A DNA stretch of 64,000 nucleotides from Choristoneura fumiferana (GCF_025370935.1 NC_133485.1:15500161-15564160), one strand, 5' to 3'; numbered from the stretch's first letter, positions 22,542 to 34,240 are shown. Made by a program: numbers and translations. Notes: a model not told the origin generated them from the sequence alone.

Positions 22542-23396
22542 AGCTGATTGATAATGTACAATACGCAAAATGTACACTACACGCATAATGTGCAAACAGT
22601 CAAAATGTACATACACAAAATCAATGACAATGAAATGACAAACGTAAAGTACACGAAATGTACAGTACGCAAAATCTTCTTACGCTGAAAGCACATAACG
22701 CAAAATGTGTAAAATGAAAAATACAAATTTCACGAATTGTCCAATGCAAAATGCAGAATCCGCAAAATGTGACAAAAGCAAAATGCTCAATCGCCAAACG
22801 TACAAAATGTAAAATGAACAAGTACTAGTAAGTTTGACATGTGTATCTATGGGTCTGTCTGTGGATCGTAGCTCCCAATGACATGACACCTCAGATGACA
22901 CACATAGAGGCAAAGTGTTGCCAATCAAATAACTACGAGGTTCAACTTTCGTTTGCCAGACACTACAAAGTATCATAATCATAATTATTATTTATTGTTT
23001 TATACGTGTACAAGGTCTTACCAATAAAATCATGTCCCAGTATAAACCCTGTTAGGGCACAACAATTATTCTTAAATTAACTTATTATTAATATTCTATT
23101 AAATTAAATTTAATTTATAAGCTAATTCTTTATAAGCTACTGTCAAAATACTCTCTTATAGTATAAAAACTCTGTACATTTTGCGCATTGTTATTTTTCC
23201 GTAATGTACAATTTGCGAGTTGATCATTCTAACTTTGCACATTTTGCCACTATCAAGTGGAGTACGAGTATATTTTGCATATATAATTATCATCATCATC
23301 ACATTTATCATGATGTATATTTTGCGTATGTACATTTTGACTGTTTTCACATAGTGCGTGTAGTGTACATTTTGCGTATTGTACATTATCAGCTGA
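22542..23396. mobile_element. Inverted CAAAATG-array transposon with 6-bp duplication
   Basis: AGCTGA occurs at 22,542-22,547 and 23,391-23,396. Between them the left end (GATAATGTACAATACGCAAA...) and right end are inverted copies for ~65 bp at high identity. The left ~270 bp holds about ten CAAAATG-like motifs all pointing right. The right ~240 bp holds CATTTTG motifs all pointing the other way. The ~300-bp centre has no ORF and includes a scrap of the CTGTCTGTGG repeat (22,833-22,885). A related, shorter element with its own 6-bp duplication is at 56.1 kb. Confidence 0.75.
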
Positions 23397-23650
23397 AGCG
23401 AAATGAAGTGGTGAAGCAACTAATCGCATCAGTTGAAACCTACGTCAGGGTTGGATTCATTTCCCAACTGTCTCATAATATTTAGATAAACTTTTTTTTT
23501 CAAAAATGTACGTGTTTCAGGATTAATATAAAATAAACCTAACCTCACCTATAGGGTTTTACAATGTCCGAATATCTTTTGTACCTATGTGTGTATCATA
23601 TGTTCTGTGAATAAACATTCATTTCTTTACAATAAATTTCATGGACTTAC

Positions 23651-23744
23651 CCAGCAGCAGTATGGGTAAATCTATCAGCAGGTGCCACCAGAAACTGTGT
23701 CGGGCCTGCATGACCGCGGGCGCGGGCGGCGGGTCCGGTAGGGT
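23651..23744 (-). CDS. Candidate internal exon with start codon (membrane protein N-terminus; possibly lipid phosphate phosphatase)
   Basis: On the minus strand a pyrimidine-rich tract ending in TTTGTTACAG gives an acceptor at 23,745, and CTGG/GTAAGT gives a strong donor at 23,650. The 94-bp exon is far more GC-rich than its surroundings. An ATG at 23,711-23,709 (G at -3) opens 20 codons plus one base, so the donor is phase 1. The peptide begins MQARHSFWW and continues with a hydrophobic run, LLIDLPILLL. If spliced to the first exon proposed at 63 kb, an in-frame TAG lies 18 nt before the junction, so this ATG would be the first usable start. A ~20-residue N-terminus broken by an intron inside membrane helix 1 is the arrangement I recall for vertebrate PLPP genes, so a wunen/PLPP phosphatase is possible. 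No catalytic motif lies in the window, so the identity is a guess. The exon itself is well supported. Confidence 0.6.
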
Positions 23745-24172
23745 CTGTAACAAAGAAGAAGGATTTAAGAAAACTTTCAAATTCCTCATCATCACCGACA
23801 AGCTAAAGACGGAAAAAGTTAGAAGAAAATCGTTTAGAGATAAAAAATGTAATCTGCCACATCTAATCTCAATCGAGACAATTACAACGATCTATTCGTA
23901 AGTTACAATTTGGTTACCGCTGGTATTTTTTCACTTGAATTGTACATCGCACAAAAGAACAAAACGCCGCAGTTATTCAAAAGTTATGTATTACTATGTT
24001 CACACCACTAACAATAGACCTTTTCAAGTTAGCAATGAGGTTTATATAAGTTGGAGTTTTTTTGTCAGCTGTACTGTACTAGCAAGCTATTCGACACAGA
24101 ACACTGCATTGTCTAACGCACTGACGTTCACTTCGCAATCGCATTCAAAATCTCTTTCTACCCTCAAATTAA

Positions 24173-24350
24173 GGTGATTTTCCCACCGCCGAGACGAGAC
24201 GAGACGAGAGGAGGCGAGACGAGACGAGAATTGAGTATGGCGGCTCTCGCGGCGGCCCGCGGCGGCTCGCGGCTGGCGCGCGAGAATGCAAAAAAAAAAT
24301 CAGTTCTCGTCTCGCCTCGTCTCGTCTCGCCTCGCCGGTGGAAAATCACC
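24173..24350. mobile_element. GAGAC-repeat hairpin MITE
   Basis: GGTGATTTTCCCACCGCCGA and CGGTGGAAAATCACC form terminal inverted repeats. Each arm continues as GAGACGAGACGAG / CTCGTCTCGTCTC microsatellite. The centre is very GC-rich (CGCGGCGGCCCGCGGCGG). Overlapping frames on both strands are artefacts of the repeat. Confidence 0.75.
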
Positions 24351-24491
24351 ATTTTACCGTGTGAGAGAAAGAAGTGGTAAAAACGATTGTGATTTCAAGT
24401 GCGTTAGAAATAAGGCCTCAGGTTATTGTTCTAATGTTTCACTGCTGGTAGACGAGTCGTCTTCATTTTGACGTCTGACATCTTGGGGGTA

Positions 24492-24775
24492 GCCTAGTCA
24501 TCATCATCTGGGTACAGGCTTCCTCTCAGATTGAGAGGGCTTGGGCCGTAGTTACCACGCGGGCCCACTGCGCATTGGGAACTTCACACACACAATGGCT
24601 TCACAGGTGTGTGCAGGTTTCCTCCGATGTTTTCCTTCACCGTAAAGCTCGTGGTAAATTTTAAATAAAACTCGCACATGAATTTCGAAAAACTCAGAGG
24701 TGCGAGCCAGGGTTTGAACCCACGAACCTCTGCTTGAGAAGCCATTATGTCAAACCACTCCGCCACCACGGCAAT
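24492..24775 (-). mobile_element. tRNA-derived SINE-1, nearly complete
   Basis: The minus strand begins GCCGTGGTGGCGGAGTGGTT (A box), with TGGGTTCAAACCCTGG as the B box (~24,709-24,725). The body ATTTACCACGAGCTTTACGG and tail AAGCCCTCTCAATCTGAG follow. RTE-related 3' tail, ends near 24,492. Confidence 0.8.
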
Positions 24776-25883
24776 ATTTAGATTTTTTTATTGAATTTTG
24801 CTCAGAATTTTAAGAACTCAACTTTACAGAAAACAGAGAATATTACAGGGTGACATCGCATTGTTTGACAGGGGAATTCACTGAAACATTGTGACCGTTC
24901 TACGATAGTTCAGGAATGAAATAGTCCAATAGTACCGGATGATATTTTACTCAAACTATACATAAATGAAACAAACGAATACGAGTATTTGAATGTTTTA
25001 GTTACCAGAAATCGTTTAGAACATTTTGTCACGGCTCCGAAACAACCAATAGTTGCCTGGAAGCGACGCCAAATGACCGCCTAAAAGGTCGTAAAATTGC
25101 ACAGCAGGAAATGTCTGCAGTAATTTAGTTAACTGTAGTCTAGTTTAGCTGCCTGTTACTAAACGAGTGCATTTTAAGATGGTTTTTACTCACAGAAGTG
25201 TCAGTAAGATGAATAGGGATTGCTTTTTACTATATTTTTGTATAGAAAAGTCAATTATTAGAATCCAATTTTGATATTTTTTCATATAAATCACTACTGT
25301 TTTTCTAAATTAATTACTGAAAATATTTTGGTTAATGACGTCATAGTTTTAATCTAGTTCTACCTCACCAATGCCCATTTTGTTTTGTAAATTTGATCTG
25401 TATAAGTATATTAATTTGAATTTGACTTTGAATGACTGCGATAAAAGAGTTATAAGTAGGTACTTAGTACATGTACATGTACCTACTTGGCTTGGCAAGT
25501 CGCCCTAACACTACTTGAACAAAATACTCGCGAAAAACAATACCTCTCCTTGCAGTCGAGTAAAAAGGGCCACGGATCGAAACATGTCGCGCAAAACGCT
25601 ATTTTACATACGAGAGTGCTTTCCACGTGCCGTCATTATACCTTCTTAAATGACTAGATAGTTCCGTGCTAAAAATAGATTGGCGTAATCGTGTCTCATC
25701 CGTTACTTTCGTTGAGTTTCGCGTCGCTTCGCTATTAACATTGGTATGCGCAGGCGCTTAACACCGTTATTTGTCTAGCAATTACAATGAATGCAATGGG
25801 CCGTAGGTTCGCGCAGGTATTACAATAATGTGCTCGAGAATAAGGAATATGCATAGAATGTAAATATATCTTTATGTCACATA
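24776..25883. other. No clear feature; small palindrome at 25.46 kb
   Basis: AT-rich. GTAGGTAC...GTACCTAC (25,457-25,487) is a short hairpin around ACATGTACATGT. A possible LINE-type 3' end (TTTGAATTTGACTTTGAATG) lies at ~25,415-25,434. Confidence 0.35.
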
Positions 25884-26107
25884 TAGGGTTGTGTGGCTAA
25901 ACCCAAAAGTTCTCCAGCTTATTATCCAGGGAAAGATTGCCGGAAAGAGAAGCGTGGGCAGGAGAAGACACAAGTGGTTGAAGAATTTGCGAGACTGGTT
26001 CAACTGCAGTACCACTTCCTTGTTTAGAGCAGCGGTCTCCAAAATCAGAATCGCCATGATGTTGTCCAACCTCCGATAGGAGAGAAATGGGAAGAAGAAG
26101 AAGATTA
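25884..26107 (+). mobile_element. LINE reverse transcriptase C-terminus fragment (GAA tail)
   Basis: Frame 25,891-26,079 gives GKIAGKRSVGRRRHKWLKNL, then LFRAAVSKIRIAMMLSNLR and a stop, followed by GAAGAAGAAGAAG. This matches the C-termini of insect endonuclease-reverse transcriptases of another subfamily than the VQQWTS copies. 5'-truncated. Confidence 0.7.
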
Positions 26108-26109
26108 AA

Positions 26110-27850
26110 CCCAATTTCCCCAGGTCAAATTTAGTGCGTAAATTGTAGGTAAACTAGAAGTTATTTCATATCCCACATTTAACTCAACGCCATACGCCAA
26201 AGTTCTGCAATTATTCGCAAAGTCGTATCGTATATGTCACTTGGCATAAATATTTATCAGAGAGCGAATCCGCTTGGCTGCGTTATGGGGATGGTCGGTG
26301 AATCGATAATGGGTCATTACCATCACGTTTTGCCGGCAAATGCTGGCAAATTCATGGACAATCGATTTATTGTGGGCATTATGCATTTTGTACTTGATGT
26401 GATGACTCAATATCAAGCATAAATAACTTTTACCTAAATGGGTTTCAGAACTTCTCATTTTTTTAATAAGATAGAGTGTAAAGGTGTATAAATTACTGAA
26501 CCTGATAGTACGACTTTGTCAGCACCACTACCTATTGATGATGACATGATATAGGGTAAGAATAGAGTGTCCTATGTAACAATAATTTCACCGGCTGTTA
26601 TAAAAAAATACTCCATTCAGCACCGCAGAAATGTAATTTTTAGTTTAAACTTTAAGTTTAAGCTATTCGATGACGTATATATATATATTACTGCAAATTG
26701 TTTATGGTAATGATCAGTGGAAGCTGTTGCCTGCGGGCTGCGGGATGCGGGTAGCACAAAACCGATCGCTGTGATGATCTTTGAGCAAGGCAATAGAGCT
26801 AGTCCCACAGTGTACATCTTCTGATGTTGGTAATGACGACAATGGTGAACGATGGACATAAAAAATCACAGCCAGCAGCACCGGCCCCAGGGTAGACCAA
26901 GAGGAGCGGTCGCTCTAGGTGCCAGATAGCACCATATTCCAGTTTCTAGTGCAAATTAAAATTTTAGAGCCTATTGAGAGACATGGAAGCGGTATAGATA
27001 ATCTAGCTCAACCTTGATCAAGGGCTAGAGTCGGTGCTGACGCAAATAAAAGAAGATGGTCTTAAAAAGACTTAACTTCAGTAATGTACAGCCCCTCCTA
27101 ACAACATGATCGACTCCTGTCCTGAACTCCAGGTTACCGAACAAAAATGTCAACTCCTTGCCTCTGCTCCCTACTCATTTTAGGCACTGCAAGGTTCAAG
27201 GTGAACCCACGTAAGTCATCCTCAAATAGAACAATCACCCATCACTTAGCCAATACAGGAAGCTTAAGTGGCATGTCATTGACAGTTTGACATCCCCTAA
27301 TAAGGACTGACAGCGTTCGCAGTGCGAAACCACCTGCACATTATTATTCTAGATAGGACATGGACTTATAATAAATATTTAATTCTAATACGTAATCCTT
27401 TTGTGGCGCGGTGAGGTTTTCTTTCACCATCTTGTTATGATTGGCTATTGTCGACTTTCGTTATGTAATCTATACATTTCTTTATAAACCCCTCTAGGCA
27501 TTGGCAAAATTATCTATTCTTATTCTATCTTTAAACGGTAATTATGATAGAGTCCTAAGAAATCTATTTAGTTCTTTAGTTAAATTATCAGTAAGTAATT
27601 AAGTATTGGATATGTATTTTATCTTTTGTCAATTAACTAAACAAGAAAATAATTATGAAGATATAGCGATATATAGATATAGCGTAACGTCGTGCCGTGC
27701 AACAGTTTACGTATAGCACTGCGTGACGTCATGGGGCCCACTCCTGAACTTTTTGTTTGTTTGACAAAAGAAAAAACGAGACCAATATTTTGTGACATAT
27801 TAATTATATATTATAACAATTTTACTGACAACTAAATAGAATAATATTAT
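26110..27850. other. No recognised feature
   Basis: Mixed AT-rich DNA. A slightly GC-richer stretch (26,880-27,330) has no open frame of note and does not match other parts of the window. Confidence 0.4.
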
Positions 27851-27854
27851 TTTT

Positions 27855-28020
27855 TACCCAGGAAAGTATCTGGGGGATCTTGGAAGCGATTTCGATGAAT
27901 TTGTAATGCCAGGGGCGAATAATCGATCTAGTTTAGTCTTAGATCTTTGGAAAAACGCGTCGAGTTTTGAGTTGTGGCCACAGCAAAAAATGAGGGTTTT
28001 CACAGAGGCGAAATATCGCT
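27855..28020 (+). repeat. Dispersed repeat with GATTTCGATGAATTTG block
   Basis: GAAGCGATTTCGATGAATTT, AATAATCGATCTAGTTTAGT, AAAACGCGTCGAGTTTTGAG. Pieces recur at 31,895-31,960 and ~46,985-47,068. Possibly Helitron-related. Confidence 0.4.
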
Positions 28021-28036
28021 AGATGGCGATAGTATC

Positions 28037-28126
28037 GAGAAGTCTGTTTGACGTTTGCTCATAATTGGTTAAAAAATAATGAGCCAATCGCTAACAAACG
28101 TCAAACGTCAAATGGACTTCACGATA
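28037..28126. repeat. Imperfect hairpin (TGTTTGACGTTTG)
   Basis: TATCGAGAAGTCTGTTTGAC pairs loosely with CAAATGGACTTCACGATA, and the inner CATAATTGGTT pairs with AGCCAATCG. Probably an eroded MITE. Confidence 0.4.
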
Positions 28127-28714
28127 TATATCTATAGTCTTACCACTACTTAGGTATCGGTTTTCTATGTTACTGGCAACGCATATTATTCGTTTTGAAA
28201 TTTTAACTTAAGTAGTCATAATTTTGCAACTACCTATTTAAACACATGCGTTCGCGCGAGTGGAGCCGCACGCAGGCAATGGGAAGTATTAAAAGGGCAA
28301 ACCTTGGTTTATTGGTGATACTTGGTAATTCGGTGATACCTAATAGGTAGGTACGTTATTATCATACACAGATATGACTATGAGGAAATGAAAGCTATAA
28401 AATCGATGGGCTCAGTTTTGATACTTGCTATCGGGCTGGCACCTGTTTAATTGCTTGCATTTCTCCATTGTGAGCTCCAGCGTATGATTATAACGCAGTA
28501 TCACCGAATGACCAAGTATCACCAAGTTTGTTCTAAATTTTTCTGAACAAAAGTACGAATACAGTTAGGTACATAACGTATCCTAACTAGTTTTTAAAAA
28601 CAAAAAAGCTTATCTTGACATATATGTACCTTACGGCACTAGACTGGCTGTTTGCATCAATCATCAATTCTTAGTGTTTTTAGTTTTTAATAATTCGTTT
28701 TATTCTTTTTGTGA

Positions 28715-28790
28715 GGTGTACTGAGCTAGGTTTTTTATGGCAATAAAGATTATTTTACTTTTACTTTACTTTTACTTTTCAATATTACTT
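28715..28790 (+). mobile_element. Retroelement 3' tail
   Basis: TTTTATGGCAATAAAGATTA followed by TTTTACTTTTACTTTAC: AATAAA plus a CTTTTA-type tail. Confidence 0.4.
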
Positions 28791-29984
28791 TGACAACCCC
28801 TGTCACGGACGTCAATAAACTAGTGAAAGGTTCACAAATCCGCGCTGTGAACAAATTTTGTGCGCCGTTTTGATGTGAGAAACATGCAGTCTACACATAA
28901 ATGTCGATATTATCTTGCCTATTTTTTTATTAACAAGATTGTCAGGAAAGATTAACTACAAAACAAGGCACCAGTGACCGAAGTCTGCCGACCTGACCCG
29001 AAGCGACCCGAAGTTATTTATGCTCGATCCCGATAACACTTTGAAGTTTCTTCAAACTAATGACCGTTATTAAGCTCACGTTATGTACAGCAACGTTTAA
29101 AATTCATAACTGAATACCTTTTGAGGCGTTTAAAAATATAGAAATTTAAATGGGACTGAGTTTGGCAGGCATACAGCCACGCTACTACTACTACGCTACT
29201 ACTAGTTTATGGTTTCATCAAAGAGAACTGACTAAGATATTTATTTATTAATTCGAAAACTCAAATAAAATATGGCATTCACATTTATGGCATACCTAGG
29301 CGATAAATATTTTCTATGTGATGCTGGCTGAAAATTAGTGATTTTCCGAATAAAACCGACGTGATTGTACTATGCGACAAAGATCTGCGAATGAGGAACG
29401 TGGCCAAAAATTAAACTAATGCGACTATTCTTCAATTTTTACAGTTGGCCGGTAAAGTCAATGTTGTATTTTTGTTTGTGGTTTTCAGTTTGTATTTTGA
29501 GATTAAAGTACTAATAATAATTATAAATTACAGCGCCCTCCTGCAATTGCAAACTTTGTCGGTTGTAGGTACTAAAACAAGTAATGACATTTCAGTGATG
29601 CGCGGTTGTTTTATTCCTTATAATTATAATTTTCTTTTTACTAGTTTATTGTTTAAATTATGAACGTCTTATATTTTAAAGATACCGAACAGTGAAGGAA
29701 ATAAAATTGACACGCACCAATATAATAACAATAAATAATAATATCTATAATTGTGATTACTCACTCGTAAAAATTATCGTGTTAAATGTCATTGAAGAAA
29801 GTTTATCTTAATTGGGTGTAGTCGTAGTAATTCAACGTCGTATTATCGCGTGTCTGAAGTCTATGGTTGAAGTATTAATAAAAAGCAAACAATTTGCTAA
29901 TTAAATACTAAAGCGGCACAAATGAAAATAAACACAATAGTTTTTTTATTGCAAAAATCACATTTTTAATGCTATTTAACTAAC
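28791..29984. other. No recognised feature
   Basis: AT-rich with a repeated TACTAC patch near 29,180-29,200. No exon signal. Confidence 0.4.
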
Positions 29985-30065
29985 CTAACCAACAAAAAGT
30001 TGGAAAACCCCCGACATTGGCACTTCACGACTTGATAAAACATGTCTAAGAACCATCGCTAGAAA
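29985..30065 (-). mobile_element. CCCCGCAAAAAGAGGGG repeat, right-end fragment
   Basis: AACAAAAAGTTGGAAAACCC, CCCGACATTGGCACTTCA, ACATGTCTAAGAACCATCGC: reverse complement of the 3' portion of the copies at 21.2 and 61.0 kb. Confidence 0.55.
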
Positions 30066-30432
30066 ACCTGCTTATCTATATCCCAAAAAATTTAAACATC
30101 ACACGAGAAGCTAGATTTTTTTGCATACATCTGTGTGTCCAACTTTGGTGTGTGAAAATCTGTGTTACAAAAGTGTGAAAAACAATTTTTGTTTTCCTTT
30201 TACTAATATGTGAACTAATTTACTTAAAAGTTTGTTAGCAATTAACGTATGTTTTGAATTCCGAAGTTATCTTCACATTGTTTATGCTTTAATTATTTCT
30301 AAATACTTAAGGTTAAGTTCATTTCTAAAATTGTTTGATGCAAGCATTGCTTTGCAGAGATCCAGGCTGTGAACTAAAAGACTACTTTATAAAGAGAAGA
30401 CTTGGTTAGCTCTTATCAATAAACTGATTTTG

Positions 30433-30712
30433 CAGGTGGTAGGACCTTGTGCAAGGTCCGCCCGGATTGCTATCACCATCTTGCTCGCTAATCCTGCCGT
30501 GAAGCAGCAGTGCTTGCACTGTTGTGTTTCGGCGTGGAGAGTAAGACAGCCGGTGAAATTACTGGCACGTGAGGTATCCCATCTTAGGCCTCTAGGTTGG
30601 CAACGCGTCTGCAATACCCCTGGTGTTGCAGATGTTTATGGGCGGTGGTGATCTCTTACCATCATGAGACTCACTTGCTCGTTTGCCATCCAGACGTATA
30701 AAAAAAAACTAT
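30433..30712 (+). mobile_element. Non-LTR retroelement/SINE (CAGGTGGTAGG family), near full tail
   Basis: CAGGTGGTAGGACCTTGTGC, GTGAAGCAGCAGTGCTTGCA, CAGCCGGTGAAATTACTGGC, CCCCTGGTGTTGCAGATGTT, ending CGTATAAAAAAAA. Copies at 45.3 and 56.7 kb share both ends, so this may be a complete short element. The 73-codon frame over it has no known domain. Confidence 0.7.
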
Positions 30713-30769
30713 TTGTCGAAGTTAACGGAATCTAAACAAAGCACGTGTATAACTCTTTAAAGTAGCGTT

Positions 30770-30862
30770 TCCACCAGACATGCGCGAGGATACGTTGCGA
30801 AGATGTTTGTCATGAGCCAATAGAAACGCTTCATTTACGCTCCGCTGAGCAGCTTCCACTAG
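30770..30862 (+). mobile_element. Half of a GTTTCCACCAGA-type MITE
   Basis: AGCGTTTCCACCAGACATGC, CCAATAGAAACGCTTCATTT, TGAGCAGCTTCCACTAG. Resembles the left half of a moth MITE whose right half would be inverted, but that half is absent. Confidence 0.4.
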
Positions 30863-31244
30863 CCTCGTGCGGCCCAATGTGCAATAGAATGTAGGTACAC
30901 AATAAGTTCAAGGGAATAAGGTATCCATAAAAATGTAACAAAGTAAAAATTCTTTTTCACTTCTCATGCTCGTAAAGTTGGTGTTTATGCTGGATCTAGG
31001 AAACATAAAATGACTTTTTATGCACTAGTGCATAAAATAAAATCTTCGTCTAAGACCAAGGTAATTAGGTGTCAACAGCCACAAACAAAGAAGTTTCTTT
31101 ATAATTTTTTTAATACCTACATTTTTTATTTATATAAAACTAAAAGAAAATCAATCAAATCAATCAAAATAAATCACTTAAATTAAAAAAAATATAATTA
31201 TTAATGCATGAAAAATAAAATTTACGTAGTGAGTGAACAAATGT

Positions 31245-31425
31245 TTTCACTGTTGCTATTTCATTTCCTCGCAATCGAAGTGAAAAGCAGAGTGTAAAAC
31301 TCGAGCATTAAATCTCTTTTCCCCTCGACGTGTCTATCCACCCTCGCCGTACCGGCTCGGGTGGCTATATGAACGTCTTGGGTAAAATGGCTCATTTTAT
31401 GCTCTTGTTGTACAATCTACTATTG
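31245..31425 (-). repeat. Dispersed repeat sharing a block with 4.13 kb
   Basis: TGAACGTCTTGGGTAAAATG and GCTCATTTTATGCTC mirror 4,128-4,172. The flanking AGTGTAAAACTCGAGCAT and CCACCCTCGCCGTACC blocks have no second copy here. Confidence 0.4.
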
Positions 31426-31515
31426 TTTTACACCATGGCAATTTGACGGCAGTTTGACTTTATTCTCGAAACAATAAGATTCTAATTGCTTTGATAATTT
31501 TTTTTTAAATATGTA

Positions 31516-31732
31516 CCGTAAACTGCTTCAACTTTGCCCTCTGGCCCCAAAATTGCCTGATTCGATTTAGAGTCGATAACTCAGCATCCTTTAGGTTTTT
31601 AAACTTTTATCTCTCCGTAATAATAATTCCCTTGTAGATAATTTTTTTAAACCTATAAGAGTGCTAAGTTATCGACTCTAAATCAAATCAGGCAATGTTG
31701 GGGTCAGAGGGCAAAGTTGAAGTAGTTTACGG
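31516..31732. mobile_element. TA-flanked hairpin MITE (CCGTAAACT family)
   Basis: TA (31,514-31,515) CCGTAAACTGCTTCAACTTT ... AAAGTTGAAGTAGTTTACGG TA (31,733-31,734). The 66-bp arms differ at four positions. 217 bp, no ORF. TA duplication suggests Tc1/mariner mobilisation. Confidence 0.8.
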
Positions 31733-31984
31733 TATATGGTGGGCTTCAGGAGGCTAGAGCTGCGCGCAGGAAGGTTAGGCAAATTGATTTCTATTAGCCG
31801 TTCGCCGTTTCTATTAGTTCTTAAAACACATTCCTCGCAACAATGGGCTCTAATAGTTTGGAGCACATTTTATACGTGGTTTTCTGAGAGAAAAAAAACG
31901 CTCTAGATTAGTTTTATTTCTGGGAAAACGCGTGTTTTCAAAATAAAGCCCAATTGAAGCTGGATCGTCGAGATACTAATTATA

Positions 31985-32112
31985 TTAATGAACTAAAAGA
32001 ATTTCCTTGCTCACCCGCGACCTTACGATAGCTAAGCTTATGAAAAATATGCGTGTTCATGCAGTTCCTCCACTCTTTCTTTTAGTTCATTGATATGGAC
32101 CTCCGCAAAGTA
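31985..32112. mobile_element. MITE-like repeat (GAACTAAAA family), copy 1
   Basis: TTAATGAACTAAAAG and, inverted, CTTTTAGTTCATTGA, with an outer CCTCCGCAAAGT. The second copy at 59.97-60.09 kb is in the opposite orientation and has longer pairing arms. Confidence 0.55.
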
Positions 32113-32700
32113 ACGCCTGATTAAATAAATTGCTAATTATATTAACAATATAATATAAAATAACCTTTAAACAAAGATCCCTCCAATGTCTCCATTTTAA
32201 CACATTCATGAAAAACGCACTCCGTAAACTCAAAAGTTTCTTCAAATTCACTTATAAAACTTCACACAAACTGTTATCACTTCAATGGCTATTCAATAAC
32301 TGTTAACCTTGCGTAAGCGATACGCAACCATCATTAAGTCATTCGGCATTCTTGCTAATGAATCCGTGAATAAAAATCGCACGAGACATTTAATTGATTA
32401 GGAGTATTAATGACAAAATGGCAATTAAAATACTCAAGGCATAACGGTTAATGGTTTAACTACGTTTAATAATTTACCGTCACACACAGGCTGGCAAAGT
32501 AAATAAAATATTACAAAGGAAAAATAAATGGACGTACTTATCTAATTTCTTCCATAATTTTTGTAGTCAATTATTTTTCTCAATGGTCACCCGTTTTGTA
32601 TTTTTTTTTTGATAATGTGGTAATTACACCTTATCGGCCAGCCCTGTTCAAGGAAACGGAGGGCATGTGGGGCTCGATACTCACTAAAAACCTAACGAGT
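32113..32700. other. No recognised feature
   Basis: AT-rich, no repeat match found in the window. Confidence 0.4.
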
Positions 32701-32703
32701 ACG

Positions 32704-32978
32704 CTCGTTCTCATTGTGGGTCACCACGGCATTCCTCAGATCATCTAGTCTTCAATCGGTTGCCCGCAACTCTGGACTGGAGGAATGGAGGCCTGTTAAC
32801 GCGTGGACTTGTCTCCCCCAACGGTTATCTGTTCTTCGAGCGATGAGGCCCGCCCATTGTCAGTTCAATTTGCATATTCTTCGAGCTATGTCGATGACTT
32901 CAGTTCTTTGGCAAATTTTCGAATTATCCCGGATTCTATTGCACAAAAAAAACTCCGAGCATATCTCGCAATTAGAAA
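32704..32978 (-). mobile_element. RTE LINE fragment, minus strand
   Basis: The reverse complement contains CTCCGAGTTTTTTTTGTGCA and ATTGAACTGACAATGGGCGG, then AAGAACAGATAACCGTTGGG. These are the RTE HIARRTDNRWG region with frameshifts. Confidence 0.65.
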
Positions 32979-33241
32979 TAGTTAAAAGAACCGGTATGTC
33001 GCTTAACTAATCTGTTTCATACGCATATAAGATCACTATAACGCCGAAATGAACTAGTGTGATGATATTTTTCTTAATTATGACAGTCATTTGAATCAGA
33101 TCAATCAGAGAAATTTACCGTCAGAGGGTCAAATTGAAATTGGATGTGATTTAGAGGTGATTTAGATCATATACAAACTAAAATAGCAGTTTTATAACAG
33201 ACGATGCATGCCTTATACATTTTATTTATAAAATTAATGTA

Positions 33242-33335
33242 CGAGGAGGAAGCAGGTGGCAAGATGTCGCCCATTGTGGCGTTCTAAGGGGAAGATCATT
33301 GTTCAACAGTGGACGTCTTCCGGCGACGGCATAAA
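33242..33335 (+). mobile_element. RTE LINE 3' tail fragment
   Basis: GTGGCAAGATGTCGCCCATT, GTGGCGTTCTAAGGGGAAGA, TTGTTCAACAGTGGACGTCT. Opposite strand to the 32.7-kb piece. Confidence 0.65.
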
Positions 33336-33339
33336 ATAA

Positions 33340-34240
33340 AACATTCGAGATCGCCCCACAAAATAGTGTATGGTTCCATAATCCTGAATTAAACTATACA
33401 AAATTCTTTATAATATCACAAATATGTATTTTGCAAAAACTGTAGGCTATTAATATCAAAAAGCTTGTAAGTTTTCGCTACTGGCAAACTTATACGTGAA
33501 ACTTTTTTGTTTCTCTTCTGCCATACCTATAGGACACGTATTTTCTTGCCGAAAACATAGCAAGCAACTTGAGTTTAGAGTTCATTCAATCCAAGGTTAT
33601 GTTTGTTGCTTAATTTCTGTTATTTCGTTATCACTCATTTTACTTTCACACTAATAGCTAACAATTTCCACGCGTATCTATTTCAACAATTCAGCGGCTC
33701 GTTAAAAGCGTGCCAGTTAACGTTATCGCTAATGTACTTTTTATCGCGTTAAAAATAACTGGTTATTATTCACTTACTGGCAGCTAAGAAACACTAGGCT
33801 GCTAAGAAGAAGGCTGCTATATACCATAAAGCATAATATTTTTTTTCTTTTTTTGACGGTAGGTGCTTAAGCGTATGTGCCAAATGCGATGGCCAGCGCC
33901 ATTGCAAATAAAAATAAATAGTCACCAAATGTAACTTTATTAGAGACAACAATATTTTGTATTTTTTTTCTAGCGTCGTAAAATCTAGTCAATCATATTC
34001 TCTGAAAGCACATATTTTGTGATTTTTTAAATAGCCCCTCACAAATATCACGTGATTATTGACACTCCATATCCGCTGTCATTCTCATATGAACAAGTAT
34101 TTAATTACCATAGATCATGCGAGAATTATAAGGTGCTAATGAGAAAATTACCAGTTACTTGAATGCATAAGTAATAGTTGTTACACTGATATGTGTAATT
34201 AGACAAGTTGGCATTGCGGCGCCGTCTAGTTTGTGGTTGT
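33340..34240. other. No recognised feature
   Basis: AT-rich. No exon or repeat recognised. Confidence 0.4.

Noticed and set aside
22621..22982. ORFs rich in F, C, I, L and H (66 and 100 codons, minus)
   Set aside because: Artefacts of translating the repeated CAAAATG array.
24164..24471. Overlapping R/S-rich ORFs on both strands
   Set aside because: Artefacts of the GAGAC/CTCGT microsatellite arms of a MITE.
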